Numbered from the stretch's first letter, positions 49,831 through 60,725 are shown. The stretch: 64,000 bases of DNA from Castanea sativa (GCF_040712315.1 NC_134020.1:12499751-12563750), one strand, 5' to 3'. Translations and numbers: made by a program. Notes: generated from the sequence alone by a model not told the origin.

Positions 49831-50357
49831 TGATGAAGCCAAAAATGGTCGTTAGTTGATAACCTTGTTGGAGCCTATGACGAGGTCATGTTCCCTGCAA
49901 AGATGAGAGAGAAAGACACCAGAGTGGAGTTAGCCAACGGTTCTCCAATGATAAAGTCAGTAGAGTTCTCAATATCTCTTAGAGAATAAAAATGTAATTT
50001 TGTATGTTTGAAATTGTGTACCTTTCTTCTGGTGCTTAGTGGCTTATTTATAGCCTTAGTATAGCTATTGGTATCATCATTATGAGTGTAACCGTTGGTG
50101 GCCTCTTAATGGCTCTCTTGGCTGTTTTGAGTAATGTCTGCATGAGCTTAAATGGAGGTGTGATTTGCTCATAATTGGCCTTTATGACCATTGGAGTCCA
50201 CCAGTTACAAAACCATTAATGATTACACCATTAATGCTAAATGGTCTTCTTCTCATATGACGATCTGTGGATGGGATGCTCATCATCTGTTATGATGATC
50301 TTGTAGATGTAATACGTGTCCATTGCTTGGAGGATTCCATAATTTTAGAATTCGTCA
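49831..50357 (-). repeat. 3' LTR of gypsy element M0
   Basis: Plus-strand left end TGATGAAGCC matches M1's LTR end TGATGAAGCAC; right end TTCGTCA matches CTCGTCA. Minus-strand TATA-like TATAAATAAG near 50046. 527 bp. Diverged from the M1 LTRs but same layout. Confidence 0.75.
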
Positions 50358-50372
50358 GTTACCCTTTATTCA
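50358..50372 (-). promoter_or_regulatory. Polypurine tract of M0
   Basis: Minus strand GAATAAAGGGTAAC directly precedes LTR start TGACGAATTC. M1 has the equivalent GGAATAAAGGGGGCAAC. Confidence 0.7.
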
Positions 50373-52746
50373 TTTGTCAGTCTTTTGGACGGCTGTAGGA
50401 ATATTAACGGTTTGTATCTCATATGATGAGGATTTCCCTCTTTTGATGTCATTCACATTGGATGAAATGCGCTTTATATTACACATCTGGTCGTGGCTAC
50501 ATGTTTTTCGATTGGTTGGACGTGTGAGGGCCGAGTCTTGGTTTTCCTTCGTTGATTTCACGTTTTTTCTTAAAAAACCATCCATCTCCCTTTTTCATTT
50601 TTCCTTCTTCAAGTTTTTAAGCTTACTTTCTCTGTGTCTCTTGGTGAGTTTTCTCTTTCCTCCCTTGATTCATGGTTGATTATACTACCATTAGGTTAGA
50701 ATCCCCCTCTGTGTCCTTTTTCTTTGCTAGGCTATGGGTTTTTCTTAAGTACTCAGGTGGTCAGCGTCCCTAAATGGGTTTGTTTATGGTTCAAGACTGT
50801 GCCTTTAGGCCGGTCTTGCTTGAACTTTACCCTTTGATTCGCCATTCTTTGATTCAATACCATTTGGCGAGTAAGATGGTCAAGGAGAGGGTTGCAAGTT
50901 TCGAGGTGAGGTTGGGCTAGCTAGGTGTGGGGTTGTCGTCTGGTGATGACCCTGTGGGTATGGAGGTAGACAAGATGATGTCTAAACCATCTACATCTTC
51001 TTCATCCAAACCATTTCAAGCTCTGATCAAGGGGTGTGTCTTGGAGGGAAACCACCTAAAAATTTTTAGGAAAGGCTTCCGATTCCCTGCTGAGACGAAG
51101 ATACATCTTTCTCATCCAGGTGAAAAGGCATGTGCCTTTGCTCACAGCCATGTGTGTTTCTACGAGGTAGATTTTCTTTGTGGTATTCTTTTTCCAATTC
51201 ACCCCTTTATTCATGAGTTGCTTTATCACTTCAAGATTGCCTCGATTAGCTTATCCTAAATGCATGGCGGACGGTCGTGAGCGTTATGTCGATCTAATGT
51301 TTGTCCATGAGGATAGTATGGTTAGTCTGAATAAGTTCTTGTATCTTTATTATTTAAAGCCTTCAACCCACCATGGGTATTTTGAACTTCATCCTTGGGA
51401 TAGGAATTCTAGGGTGGTCTGTTGCCTCCCTTCTTCTTTTCGAGACTAGAAGTCTAGGTACTTATTCATCTATAGAAAGGAATGGGAAACCGCTTTGACG
51501 AAGTTTGGGGTGAGGAGCCCCCATTGCCATGTACGTGAGAGGTTCCCACACTTGGTGTGTTTTCCCTTCTTTTGGTTCTCTTCATTGTTTGAGTATTAGC
51601 TCATCCTAACCCTCTTATTTTTGTAGTGAAAGCTTGTCGAAGATTGGGCATTTGATATTAGGAGCAGGTTCAAGCTGCTTTGGACTTCTCTCTTGGTATC
51701 GAGGATTTTGACAAGCTTGTGAATCCTCGGTCTTTATACGACCATTTTTTAGGACCTGAACCTTTAGCCTACATCCATAGATTGCTTCTTAAGGCAGAGA
51801 GGAGTAACTTTTCGGATTTATAGCCTTACTTCGTCATTTCCATATGAACGACCTATTTTGTTTTGTAGCAATGGCCACTTGCTTCAACTAGGATAGGCAT
51901 GCTCGTGCCAAGTAGAAGAAGAATCAGCCTTTGTTGAAGATTTCATCACCTCCCTTGAAGAAGTAGAAGTTTGGGGCTAGAGGAGGCATCGTCATATCTA
52001 GCCTTGTTTGTACCCCTTTACCATCCTCTCCTGCGATGTTAATTGAAGAGTTGCCTTCTTTTCCTTAAACCCAAAAAAGAAAGGATAAGAAGGGTGAGAG
52101 CATTTGGACAAACCCTGCCACATCCCTTGGATGGTCTCACAATGTCATCTCTGATGACGAGCTTAAAGCTTTATCTTTTGTTCCTTCTCACGAGCTCGTT
52201 AGTCGTCATGTTCATAAGCTTGTACTTGTGAGTTTTCCTCAAATAGTTTCTTCTCTTACATACGTATTTGTTTGTCATTACATATATTTACTTTCTTTCG
52301 GTCCTGGGAGAATCATTGCGCCTAACCACTGACTATCTCTTGATGGAGGAGAAAGTCGAGATGTTCAATTCGAGGGCAGAGGCAGTTGAGGCCGAGAGCT
52401 CGAGGCTAAGGAAGGACCTAATTGAAGCAATGGGCCAGATGAACGAAGCTAAGACCCAATTGAAGGAAGTTTTTGAATAGCTAAGGATTAAGAAAATGCT
52501 CGTCATTCAAAAAGATGAGCAAATTTAGTCAGCAATGCTAAAGATTGGCGATGAGCGTGAGAAGGTTGTGGTGGACGATAAAGCACCACTCTACAGCCAT
52601 CGACTACTCTGACCTAGACTTCGAGGCCATTGACAAGGAGATGATGGATAATGAAAGATCTAGGGCTAATAAGCAAGCTAAGGCAGAAGAGGGGATGAAG
52701 GAGAAGGCCTTATGGATGCACTAGTTGATCCCCCTATTAATCCTAC

Positions 52747-53577
52747 TGATGAAGCACAATTTCACCTTCTAAGTATGTTCCTCATCAATATGATGGACGA
52801 CCTAGAGCTCGTTAGTATGATGGACGACCTGGAGTTTGTTGGTATGTACCTCGTCAGTACGATGGACGACCTGGAGATCTACCAAAGAAAGCACTAAGCT
52901 GATAATGACATCGGTTTGGGGCTTGCCAAGGACCCTTCGATACTTAAGTTAGCTTAAACTCTTTAGAAATCTGTAATCTGTAGAGTAATTTGTGTGTGTG
53001 TGTGTGTACCACATGCCCCACATACTTGTCTCTCGTGGCTTTATATAACGTTTGTGTGAGTAAATGCTCAATCTACTAGCCTCTCTAACGTTGTACCACA
53101 GCTGGAGGATTTATGGCCTAATAATGACCATTTATCCTCAGCCCTTTAACGTTTGTAATGGCTATTAAATGCACATAATTGGACGGCAGTAACGGCTCTG
53201 TGCTCATTTATCATTTGGACATTGAATGCTTTCTGGAACTAATGCGTTTACGCTTGTCCATACTTTTACTCATCATTAACATGGACGGTTTGCAATATGG
53301 ACGAGCATTTTATCACTATTTATCAGTTATGGTTGATCTAGAGGCTTAAATGCTCATTTAATAGTCATCCCCATTCAACGTTCTGTAACGGCTATGTAAT
53401 GGTCAACTTGAGATGGTTGTAACAGCTGTGAGTTGGTAGTTAGAAAGGTTGTACGTCCGTTACACTTGTGCCATGTATATCTGAGCATTAATGTGTGCTT
53501 ATAATTGTCCTTAGTAATGACGGTCATCCTTAGTAATGATGGTCACTTTATTGACGATCATTTTACACTACTCGTCA
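52747..53577 (-). repeat. 3' LTR of M1
   Basis: 831 bp. Contains repeated ATGGACGACCTGGAG units at its left end, a (GT)n run at 52990-53007, a minus-strand TATA-like TATATAAAG near 53040, and two CCTTAGTAATGA units at about 53508-53545. Confidence 0.85.
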
Positions 53578-53594
53578 GTTGCCCCCTTTATTCC
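53578..53594 (-). promoter_or_regulatory. Polypurine tract of M1
   Basis: Minus strand AATAAAGGGGGCAAC precedes LTR start TGACGAGTAG. Confidence 0.8.
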
Positions 53595-53799
53595 TTTGTT
53601 TAGACGAACATAGGAATATGAAAGGTTTTTGGCAGTTCAATCTCCCCTTCATGTCTTGATATTCTCATTCTATCACATTTAATGCGAGGCGACTTTCTCG
53701 TCAGGTGACTGACACGTGCCTTCTCTTCATTGGTTATGCGTGCGAAGTTTTCTTGAGCTTTCCGTGTGCCTTGATTTTTTTTTTTCTTTTTAGAAAAAT

Positions 53800-53993
53800 T
53801 GCTCGTCAGATTTTAACCATGCGAATTTAATCATATGACTTACTCTCACTTTGAGAATTTGATTGTCATTATGATTGTGCTCGTTGATTTTCAACCATGC
53901 AAATTTAATCATATGACTTACTCTCGCTTTGAGAATTTGATCGTCATTATGATTGTGTTCATAGGTTTTTAACCATACGAAGTTAATCATATG
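53800..53993 (-). repeat. 78-bp tandem repeats of M1, first block
   Basis: Copies marked by TTTTAACCATGC at about 53813, 53890 (TTTTCAACC) and 53966. Each has AATTTAATCATATGACTTAC and TTTGAGAATTTGATCGTCAT. On the minus strand the repeat is an open 26-codon unit (MIKFAWLKTDEHNHNDDQIL, then KARVSH). Interrupted by the solo LTR at 53994. Confidence 0.9.
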
Positions 53994-55093
53994 TGTTAGG
54001 ACATATGTGAATCATGTTAGGAACATATGTCATCATGTTAGGAACATATGTCATCATGTTAGGAACATATGTCATCATGTTAGGAACATATGTCATCATG
54101 TATTGGCTTATCTTTTAACAAAACACACTTTACTTGTAATTGGGTAGATCTAAAATGTGTTTAATGCTTTAAGGAACAAGGTTTCAAGTTCAAGTGTTAA
54201 AGCCATGCAAGTTTGTCCAAGAAACAAGTGATGAAGTATTGGATTTTAAATCTTGACAGCTAGTATCTATCAAGGTTTAAAAATATGTCTAAGCCCAAAG
54301 CTCGACAGCTACTCAATAGATAGGGTATCTATTGAGAATTATGAAAATCAGATTTTCAGTTCTAATTTCATTCCAATCCGTGAGTATGTGTTTGGGCTTT
54401 TTTTTCTCACAACCATAAACATATATAAGAATTATTTTGAGGGTTGTCACAGTGAGCACAGTTGCACGAGTGTGAAGCAAAGAGTTGTTCATGCAAATTG
54501 TGATCAAAAGCCTAGTTTTCCCTAGTTCTTTTTCTTGAAGAAGCTGTTGTGTTTGTACAACGTAGGGTTTTGTGACCAAGAAATTTCGTGATCTTCATCA
54601 TGTGATGAACTGAAGAACTTTGTAGCCAACATCCATCTCAAGTTGGTGATTAAGTCGCGTACTGGGATCTGCGCATTTATTGGTTAGTCACGTACTTGGA
54701 TCTGCACATCTATTGGTTAGTCACATACTAGGAGTTGTACATTAAAAGGAGAGATTGTCACTATAGAACAAGTCCAATTGGGTATTAGGGTAAGGGTTCA
54801 ACTGTAGGTTGTTATAAAGTATTGGGATTCCTTTACTTGTAACCGCTTGTTGTGATAATAGTGAATTCTCGGGAATGGTGACCTTAAAATCACCCGGTGG
54901 GGTTTTTGCCTTGGAGGTTTTCCCCATTCGAAAACAAATCACCTTGTCAACTTTATTTTCCACTGCATTTTTATTTTAGTTGGTGATTTGTTTGTGCTGC
55001 CACGTACATTGCATGTTAATTTGATTAATTAATAAACTTGGCTAATTAATCAATTAATTCATCACAAGGGGTCAATACATTCTTGGCCTATCA
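53994..55093 (+). mobile_element. Solo LTR in the M1 repeats
   Basis: TGTTAGGACATATG...GGCCTATCA, 1100 bp, with duplication ATATG (53989-53993 and 55094-55098). A different family from the other LTRs here. Its start holds 21-bp tandem repeats. Segments such as TCTTGACAGCTAGTATCTAT and TATCTATTGAG resemble copia LTR sequence, so a copia origin is likely. ORFs inside (54253-54525) are LTR sequence. Confidence 0.88.
54010..54100. repeat. 21-bp minisatellite in the solo LTR
   Basis: About four copies of ATCATGTTAGGAACATATGT, each including the palindrome ACATATGT. Confidence 0.95.
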
Positions 55094-55098
55094 ATATG

Positions 55099-55440
55099 AC
55101 TTACTCTCACTTTGAGAATTTGATCATCATTATGATTGTGTTCGTCGATTTTTAACCATGCAAAGTTGATCATATGACTTACTCTCGTTTTGAGAATTTG
55201 ATCGTCATTAAGATTGTGTTTGTCGGTTTTTAACCATGAGAATTTAATCATATGACTTACTCTCACTTTGACAATTTGATTGTCATTATGATTGTACTTT
55301 TCAGTTTTTAACCATGCAAATTTAATCATATGACTTACTCTCGCTTTGAGAATTTGATCGTCATTATGATTGTACTCGTCCAAATTGAACCTTATGTGAC
55401 GATTTTACTCTTATTGAGATTTTTATCGTCTACTTGGTTT
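55099..55440 (-). repeat. 78-bp tandem repeats of M1, second block
   Basis: Continues the 53800 block after the solo LTR: TTTTAACCATG at about 55150, 55228 and 55306. Minus-strand reading stays open for four units (HNHNDDQILKARVSHMIKF and variants). Confidence 0.9.
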
Positions 55441-55529
55441 TACTTGTTGGACTTTCAATGACATGATTTCTTTTCGAATTTTTTTTTTTGTATGGTAAAT
55501 AATACTTTCAGATCTTTGAAGAGAACAAC

Positions 55530-56470
55530 ATTTATTCATGTGGGGAAAAATGCCCCTTATTCATTCTTGCTTAGAAAATAGTTTAATGAAAGAAAATTGA
55601 AAATGTCATCTAACTAGTAATAATACCTCTTAAAGCACTATACATTCCATGGACGAGGTAACTGTTTGTCGTTGAGTGATTCAAGGTAACAAGTTCCTGT
55701 TTTGGAATACTTGTCAATCTTATATAAGCCTACGTATTTTCGTTGTTATTCTTTTGACTAGGGGAACGATCCTTCTTCTCCTTCTTTTTGTGTTGGAGCT
55801 TGTCGATTTCTTCATGTGGGGGAAGAATGCCCCCTTATTCATTCCTGCTTAGAAAATAGTTTAATGAAAGAAAATTGAAAACGTTATCTAACTAGTGATA
55901 ATACCTCTTAAAGCGCTATACATTCCATTGACGAGGTAACTGTTTGCCATTGAGTGATTCGAGGTAACAAGTTCCTCTTCTGGAATACTTGTCAGTGTTA
56001 TATAAGAGCACTTGCAGCAGTGGAGCTAAATAGCTATATAGCTATTTTAGATCCACCAAAACACCGAAAAGAAGCATGCAGCAGTGGAGCTAAATCTATA
56101 TTTTTTTAGCTCATTGCTACAGTGCACATCTATATATAGATGTGCACTGTTCATGAGAGCTAAAAAAAATTAATTTTTTATTTTGTGTTCACATTACCTT
56201 TTTTATTGTGGTGTTTTTATTGTAGTGAGATGTATTATTTTATTGTGGTAGATATATTATTTTATTGTGATGTTTATATTATTTTATTGTGTTGAAAGCT
56301 AAAATAGATCCACTGCTGCAGTATGTGTGTAGGTAAAATAGATAAAGTAACTTTTAGTGGAGCTAAATTGCTAAATTTTTAGCTCCGCTGTTGTGGATGC
56401 TCTAAGCCTGCATATTTTCGTTGTCATTCTTTTGACTGGGGGAACGATCCTTTTTCTCCTTTTTGTGTTG
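55530..56470. repeat. 275-bp tandem duplication in M1
   Basis: The segment from TTCATGTGGGG (55534) to CTTTTTGTGTTGGAGCT (about 55800) is repeated from 55811. Matching landmarks are CTATACATTCCAT (55639, 55915) and GACGAGGTAACTGTTTG. The second copy is broken by the MITE at 56006-56402 and resumes at CCTGCATATTTTCGTTG. Confidence 0.88.
56006..56402. mobile_element. PIF/Harbinger-type (Tourist-like) MITE
   Basis: Ends GAGCACTTGCAGCAGTGGAG and, inverted, GAGCATCCACAACAGCGGAG. Flanked by TAA on both sides (56003-56005 and 56403-56405), the classical Harbinger target duplication. 397 bp, no ORF. Comparing both copies of the surrounding duplication confirms the empty site (TATATAAGCCT). Confidence 0.9.
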
Positions 56471-56653
56471 GAGCTCATCGATTTCTTCCATCCTTCGCTT
56501 GCCATCTACTCCATTCTCCATTAATGCATCCTCTCTGTTCATGTACTTCTGGGCTTAGAATAGGAGGTCTGTCATTGTAGTTGGCAGAGTCTTCCCTAGA
56601 GAGAAGGTTGTTCAACAGAAGGTTGTCATTGTAGTTGGCGGAGTCTTCTGGGC

Positions 56654-57337
56654 TTAGAACAGGAGGTCAGGATTGTTCAACCTTGCTTGGAAGGTTGTCA
56701 TTATCACCTTATCATTTACCTCATCAATTTCTAACATTGCTTTGTTGAAGTGTTTTACATACTCTTTCAGGGTTTCCTCTTCCTGTTGCTTCACAGTTAG
56801 CAGGTGTGAGGTGGGCCTCTTATGGCATTGGCCCCTAATGAAATGGTGGAAAAAAGAGTCGATTAGCTGCTCAAAGTTCGCGATAGATGTTACGAGCAGC
56901 TTGCTAAACCACACCCTTGCTGCTCCTCTGAGGGTTGCTGGGAATGATCTGGAAATTACCTCGTATGGGGTCTGCTGAAGGTTTAATATTTTCATGAATG
57001 CCCCTATGTGATCTAGGGGATTGTTAGTGTCATCGTAAGCCTCCAGCTGTGGGAGACAAAATTTGGGAGGCAAAGGGCACTCCAAAATGCCGGGAATGAA
57101 GGGTGAGTCTGTCCTCTTGATCATGCCATCAAGATTTATCGCTGTCTTTCCCTTCATGGCGTTTTTGACTTCGTCTAACTCCTTCCTCATGTTTTTCATC
57201 ATCTGAACATTGCCATGAGTCGACTGTGAGGTGTGCTTAGAAGTTTCTCTTTTGCTATTTCCTGGACTATAGGCTTCGTCATCATTGTCATTGTGATTAC
57301 GCCATGAATGTGACATATTTGTGCCCTTTGAACGCAT
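56654..57337 (-). CDS. Gag of gypsy element M1
   Basis: An open 227-codon frame starting MRSKGTNMSHSWRN. Gag would form the particle that packages element RNA. Acidic N-terminus, a possible coiled-coil (MMKNMRKELDEVKNAMKG), then the Ty3 gag core: CLPQLEAYDDTNNPLDHIGA, TLRGAARVWFSKL, FHHFIRGQ and VKQQEEETLKEYVKHFN. The C-terminal part with a zinc knuckle and all of pol are absent; the frame ends at LNNPDLLF. It follows the primer site by about 175 bp. Possibly still translatable, but only a partial Gag. Confidence 0.85.
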   Translation of the reverse strand: MRSKGTNMSHSWRNHNDNDDEAYSPGNSKRETSKHTSQSTHGNVQMMKNMRKELDEVKNAMKGKTAINLDGMIKRTDSPFIPGILECPLPPKFCLPQLEAYDDTNNPLDHIGAFMKILNLQQTPYEVISRSFPATLRGAARVWFSKLLVTSIANFEQLIDSFFHHFIRGQCHKRPTSHLLTVKQQEEETLKEYVKHFNKAMLEIDEVNDKVIMTTFQARLNNPDLLF

Positions 57338-57510
57338 TCTCTACTTCAAGTCTTCATTTTGTTTCTTCAATTCTTGCACATTGGCTATTAGTGCTTGGAT
57401 TTGCTAAGCCATCACCACTGGGTTCGGTGGCGCAGTTGTGGTAGAGTCCATCAGTTCTAAGGAATTTAGTTAGTAGAGAATTCAATGGCTTATTGATTGA
57501 TAGCCTGTCG

Positions 57511-57528
57511 TTCCCATAGACGGCACCA
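57511..57528 (-). promoter_or_regulatory. Primer-binding site of M1
   Basis: Minus strand TGGTGCCGTCTATGGGAA, a few bases inside the 5' LTR end. This is the form seen in many plant Tat/Retand-type gypsy elements. Confidence 0.85.
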
Positions 57529-57531
57529 AAT

Positions 57532-57992
57532 CGATGAAGCACGATTTCACCTCGTCAGTATGATGGACAACCTGGAGCATGTCAGTATGTACCTCATCAG
57601 TACGATGGATGACCTGGAGTTCGTCAGTGTGTACCTCATTAGTAAGATGGACGACCTGGAGATCCTGGAGGCTTAAATGTTCATTTAATAGCCATCCCCA
57701 TTCAATGTTCTGTAACGGCTGTGTAATGGTCAGCTTGAGATGTTGTAACAGCTGTGAACTGGTGGCTAGAAAGGCTGTACGTCCATTACACTTGTGCCAT
57801 TTAACTGAGAAATTTATATCTGAGCATTAATGTATGCTTACGATCATCCTTAGTAATGATAGTTGTCCTTAGTAATGATGGTTGTCCTTAGTAATGACGA
57901 TCGCCTTTAGTCATGATGGTCGTCCTTGGTAATGACGGTCGTCCTTAGTAATGACGGTCACTTTATGTATGATCATTTTACACTACTTGTCA
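57532..57992 (-). repeat. 5' LTR of M1, shortened
   Basis: 461 bp against 831 bp for the partner. The middle (about 470 bp after CTGGAGATC), including the TATA region, is missing. CCTTAGTAATGA-type units at 57846-57960 have grown to six or seven copies versus two in the partner. Confidence 0.85.
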
Positions 57993-58028
57993 CCTACCAT
58001 CGATCTTGTTGTTGATCTTGCTATTTAA

Positions 58029-58780
58029 ACTTTATTTCATTTTTCTTTACTTTGGGTTGCCCTTGTTTTTGGGCTGGTTCTAATCCATGTCTTGACAAGT
58101 GTTTTTAGAACAATTTCTTTTTTATATATGTTTTTATGAACAATTTGGAGCTTTGCATGCTTTTGATAACTAGGAAGACCTTTGGGTTTTGTCAATATTG
58201 TTGTTATTGCATGCTTGTCAGTTTTTATACTTGTAAGTTTAATCATGTGTCTCACCCTCGCTTTGCGGATTAGATCGTCAACATGATTTTACTCCTTGGT
58301 TTTAATCTTGTGAATTTGATCATATGACATATTCTTGCTTTGAGGATTTTTCATCGTCAACATGATCTTACTTGTTGATTTTAACCTTGTGGATTTGATC
58401 ACATGACTTTTACTCTTGTGATGAAAATTTGACCGTTGATATGAGTTAATCAGTTGCTTTTTAACCTTGTGAATTTTGATGACAAGACTTATTCTTGCTT
58501 TGTGAATTTAATTGTCATTATGACTTGATCGATTGGTTTTTAACCTTTAGCCATATGACTTGTTCTCGCTTTGAGAATCTGGTCATCATTATAATTGTGT
58601 TTATTGGTTTTTAACCTTTTGAATTTAATCATATGAATTACTCTTGCTTTAAGAATTTGATTTTCATTGTGATTGTACTCATTTGAAATTAACCTTATGC
58701 AACGACTTTTGTCCTTTGTTAAGGATTTTTATCATCTACATGGTTGTACTCATTTGGATTTTGATGAATGTCTTGAGGTG
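58029..58780. repeat. Degenerate 80-90-bp tandem repeats of M0
   Basis: Units with TTTTAACCTTGTG, ATCATATGAC and GCTTTGAGAATTTG recur from about 58225 to 58660. They are diverged relatives of the 78-bp repeats in M1, showing that M0 and M1 belong to one family. Confidence 0.8.
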
Positions 58781-58789
58781 TTCTACATT

Positions 58790-59047
58790 CCATGGATGAA
58801 CCAAGCCACCCACAATGCCTTGGTAAAAAATCTAAGTCGTTCTATCTACAGGGGGAAGGGACAAATCAACCAAGCCACTAGTAAGTGCCTTGGTAAAAAA
58901 TCTAAGTTTTCCTATCTACGAGGTGGACAGAAGAACCAAGACATCCATGAGTGCGTTCATAAAAAATCTAAGTCTTCCTACCTACAGGGTAGACAGATGA
59001 ACCAAGCCACCCACAAGTGCCTTGATAAAATATCTAAGTCATCCTAC
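58790..59047 (+). repeat. 66-bp tandem repeats of M0
   Basis: Four copies marked by AACCAAGCCACCCACAA (58798) and its variants at about 58868, 58934 and 58999; each has AAAAAATCTAAGTC and TCCTACCTACAGGG. The plus-strand frame is open through all of them (NQATHKCLDKISKSS-like units). The last copy is cut at CCTAC by element N. Confidence 0.88.
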
Positions 59048-60711
59048 TGTGGACACAACGGAGGAGTTGCCACCTAATTTTTGCAATGGCCTAGAAATCA
59101 TGAATATAGCGTCTTTTCGAGAAAGGACCATTGATCTTACTACTAGAGATATAGGTTCAGAGTTTAAGTACATTCTTGGGAAGGTGTTAGGCACCCAAGA
59201 CCGCCCAACCCTAAGGTTGGCCTCCAACCATTTTGTCTTGTGTCTCAACCTTGATAAAATCATGTTCAACACTTATGTCCTAAACTCACACACACACTAG
59301 CATACATCTAAGCATACAACATGGAATCATCATCCCAAAACACATACATATCCATCCATAAAGCATAAGAAACCATACCACACATATACAGCCCTAGCAT
59401 TCATATAACATGTGAAAACCCTATTATGTCATATATAAGGCAGCAACTTAATCATAGCAGCAAGTACATCATTTATCAATAAAGCACAGAACGCAACACA
59501 ACAATACATGTACATGTTCATCAAGAAAAACAACACATCTACATGTGAATGGGAATGTATGACTTACCTTTACTCACCTTGCAGCAACTTAGCACCTGTG
59601 GCATCATGCATGGGCATGTGAATGAATGATCATGGCATTGAAACAAAGAAAATTCAAAATAAACCCTAATTCTAACATGTGAGACAAAACAAACAATTAA
59701 ACATGTGAAACATAGACATTGAAAGCATAAAGCAATGGGAAAAGAAGCTAAACAAACAAACATGTGAAAGCATAAACAAAATAAACAAAATAAAAATTAA
59801 GGTTTCTGGGCAGCGGCCTACACACACAAGAACAAGCTTGCGTGCCCATAATCAAGCTTGCGTGCACAGGCAAGATTATTCATACGCAAGTTCTTGCCCA
59901 AAAGATCCTAAAAGCACAACCGAGCTTAAAACACTAAATCTAACACCCTAACATGCATTTTAAACAAATAAAAATGTAAACCTAGACTAGAAAAGCATAT
60001 CAAAATATGTTATAACAAGAAAACAAGACAAACAGGAGAATTAAAAGCATAAAAAGAAAAGAAAACAAAAAAGCAAAAGTTTGAAATAATACCTCAGAGA
60101 AAAGCTCTTTAAGCTTGATTTTGACTGTTCTCCTAAGTCAAATCTATTCATAAACCAATAAGAAAGTGATTAGTAATGTTAAACTAAAATGATTGGGTCC
60201 AAAAATGGTCTCAATCAAATAAAATTGACTTGAGGGTGTTTTGTGAAAAACTCCCTTTTGATTCACTATTTTCTAGTGAATCTTGTATTTTTCCAATGGG
60301 ATTTTTGTGTGTTTTGAAAATATATCACGTAAGGCTTTATATAGTGGAAAAAATGGGGTTTGGAACGGTTCCCAAATGAAGTGGGATTCATTCCAAACCT
60401 CATCCATTATGGCAAAAAAATTGTCTTTTTATGTCTTTGAAACCCTAACTGCGTACGCAGGAGTGTGCCGGCGTATGTACGCTTTGGCCTATGTATGTAG
60501 GCTACTATCGTAGGTGGGTCAAGAGCCACTTTGGTTATTTTATTTTCAAAAATAGAGTTTTGCTCATTTAAAAGGTTATATTTTCCATTTTAACACTCCT
60601 CAATTCAATTTGATATTTGATTGGGCTCTAAATGACCTTGGGCTTTAGAGTTTGGTCATCGTTGGGGAACGGGGGCCCAAGTAGTAAGGAGTAAAAAATG
60701 TGGTGTTTACA
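59048..60711 (-). repeat. 3' LTR of element N (LTR B)
   Basis: Minus-strand start TGTAAACACCACATTTT, end GTTGTGTCCACA, 1664 bp. It aligns over its full length with solo LTR A (for example TTTCACATGTTTAATTG and GTTGCTGCAAGGT blocks). Small ORFs inside have no coding meaning. Confidence 0.9.
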
Positions 60712-60725
60712 TATGCCCCACTTTT
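60712..60725 (-). promoter_or_regulatory. Polypurine tract of element N
   Basis: Minus strand AAAAGTGGGGCATA directly before the LTR start TGTAAACACC. This fixes orientation and shows that LTR B is a 3' LTR. Confidence 0.9.

Larger units (their letters stand above)
52747..57992 (-). mobile_element. Gypsy element M1: gag without pol (TR-GAG-like)
   Basis: Bounded by LTRs 52747-53577 (3') and 57532-57992 (5'), with 5-bp duplication CCTAC at 52742-52746 and 57993-57997. Reading on the minus strand: 5' LTR, primer site TGGTGCCGTCTATGGGAA, gag, a duplicated 275-bp segment, 78-bp tandem repeats, polypurine tract, 3' LTR. No RT, RNase H or integrase is visible, so it is non-autonomous, like plant TR-GAG elements. 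It lies inside the accessory gene of the related element M0. It carries a later solo LTR and a MITE. Confidence 0.85.
50671..58028 (+). pseudogene. Antisense accessory ORF of M0, split by element M1
   Basis: Left part 50671-52746, right part 57993-58028. Resembles plant transposon accessory proteins: GDDPVGMEVDKM, then FRFPAETKIHLSHPGEKACA (51087 on), a segment ending IHPFIHELLYHF, LMFVHEDSMVSLNKFLYLYY, then FELHPWD, and a coiled-coil (VEMFNSRAEAVEAESSRLRK, 52350-52480). A likely intron is 51555-51626 (TTG|GTGTGT...TTTGTAG|TGAAAG). M1 inserted after INPT; across the insertion the frame continues IDLVVDLAI and stops at 58026. Several frameshifts and stops occur in the left part. The start is a guess. 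Role unknown; the strand is opposite to M0's retrotransposon orientation. Confidence 0.65.

Noticed and set aside
54253..54525. 90-codon ORF and its minus partner 54313-54579
   Set aside because: Lie wholly within a TSD-bounded solo LTR and have no domain.
58673..59077. 134-codon ORF with NQATHKCLDK-like repeats as a gene
   Set aside because: Simple translation of 66-bp tandem repeats in a transposon 3' region, crossing into another element's LTR.
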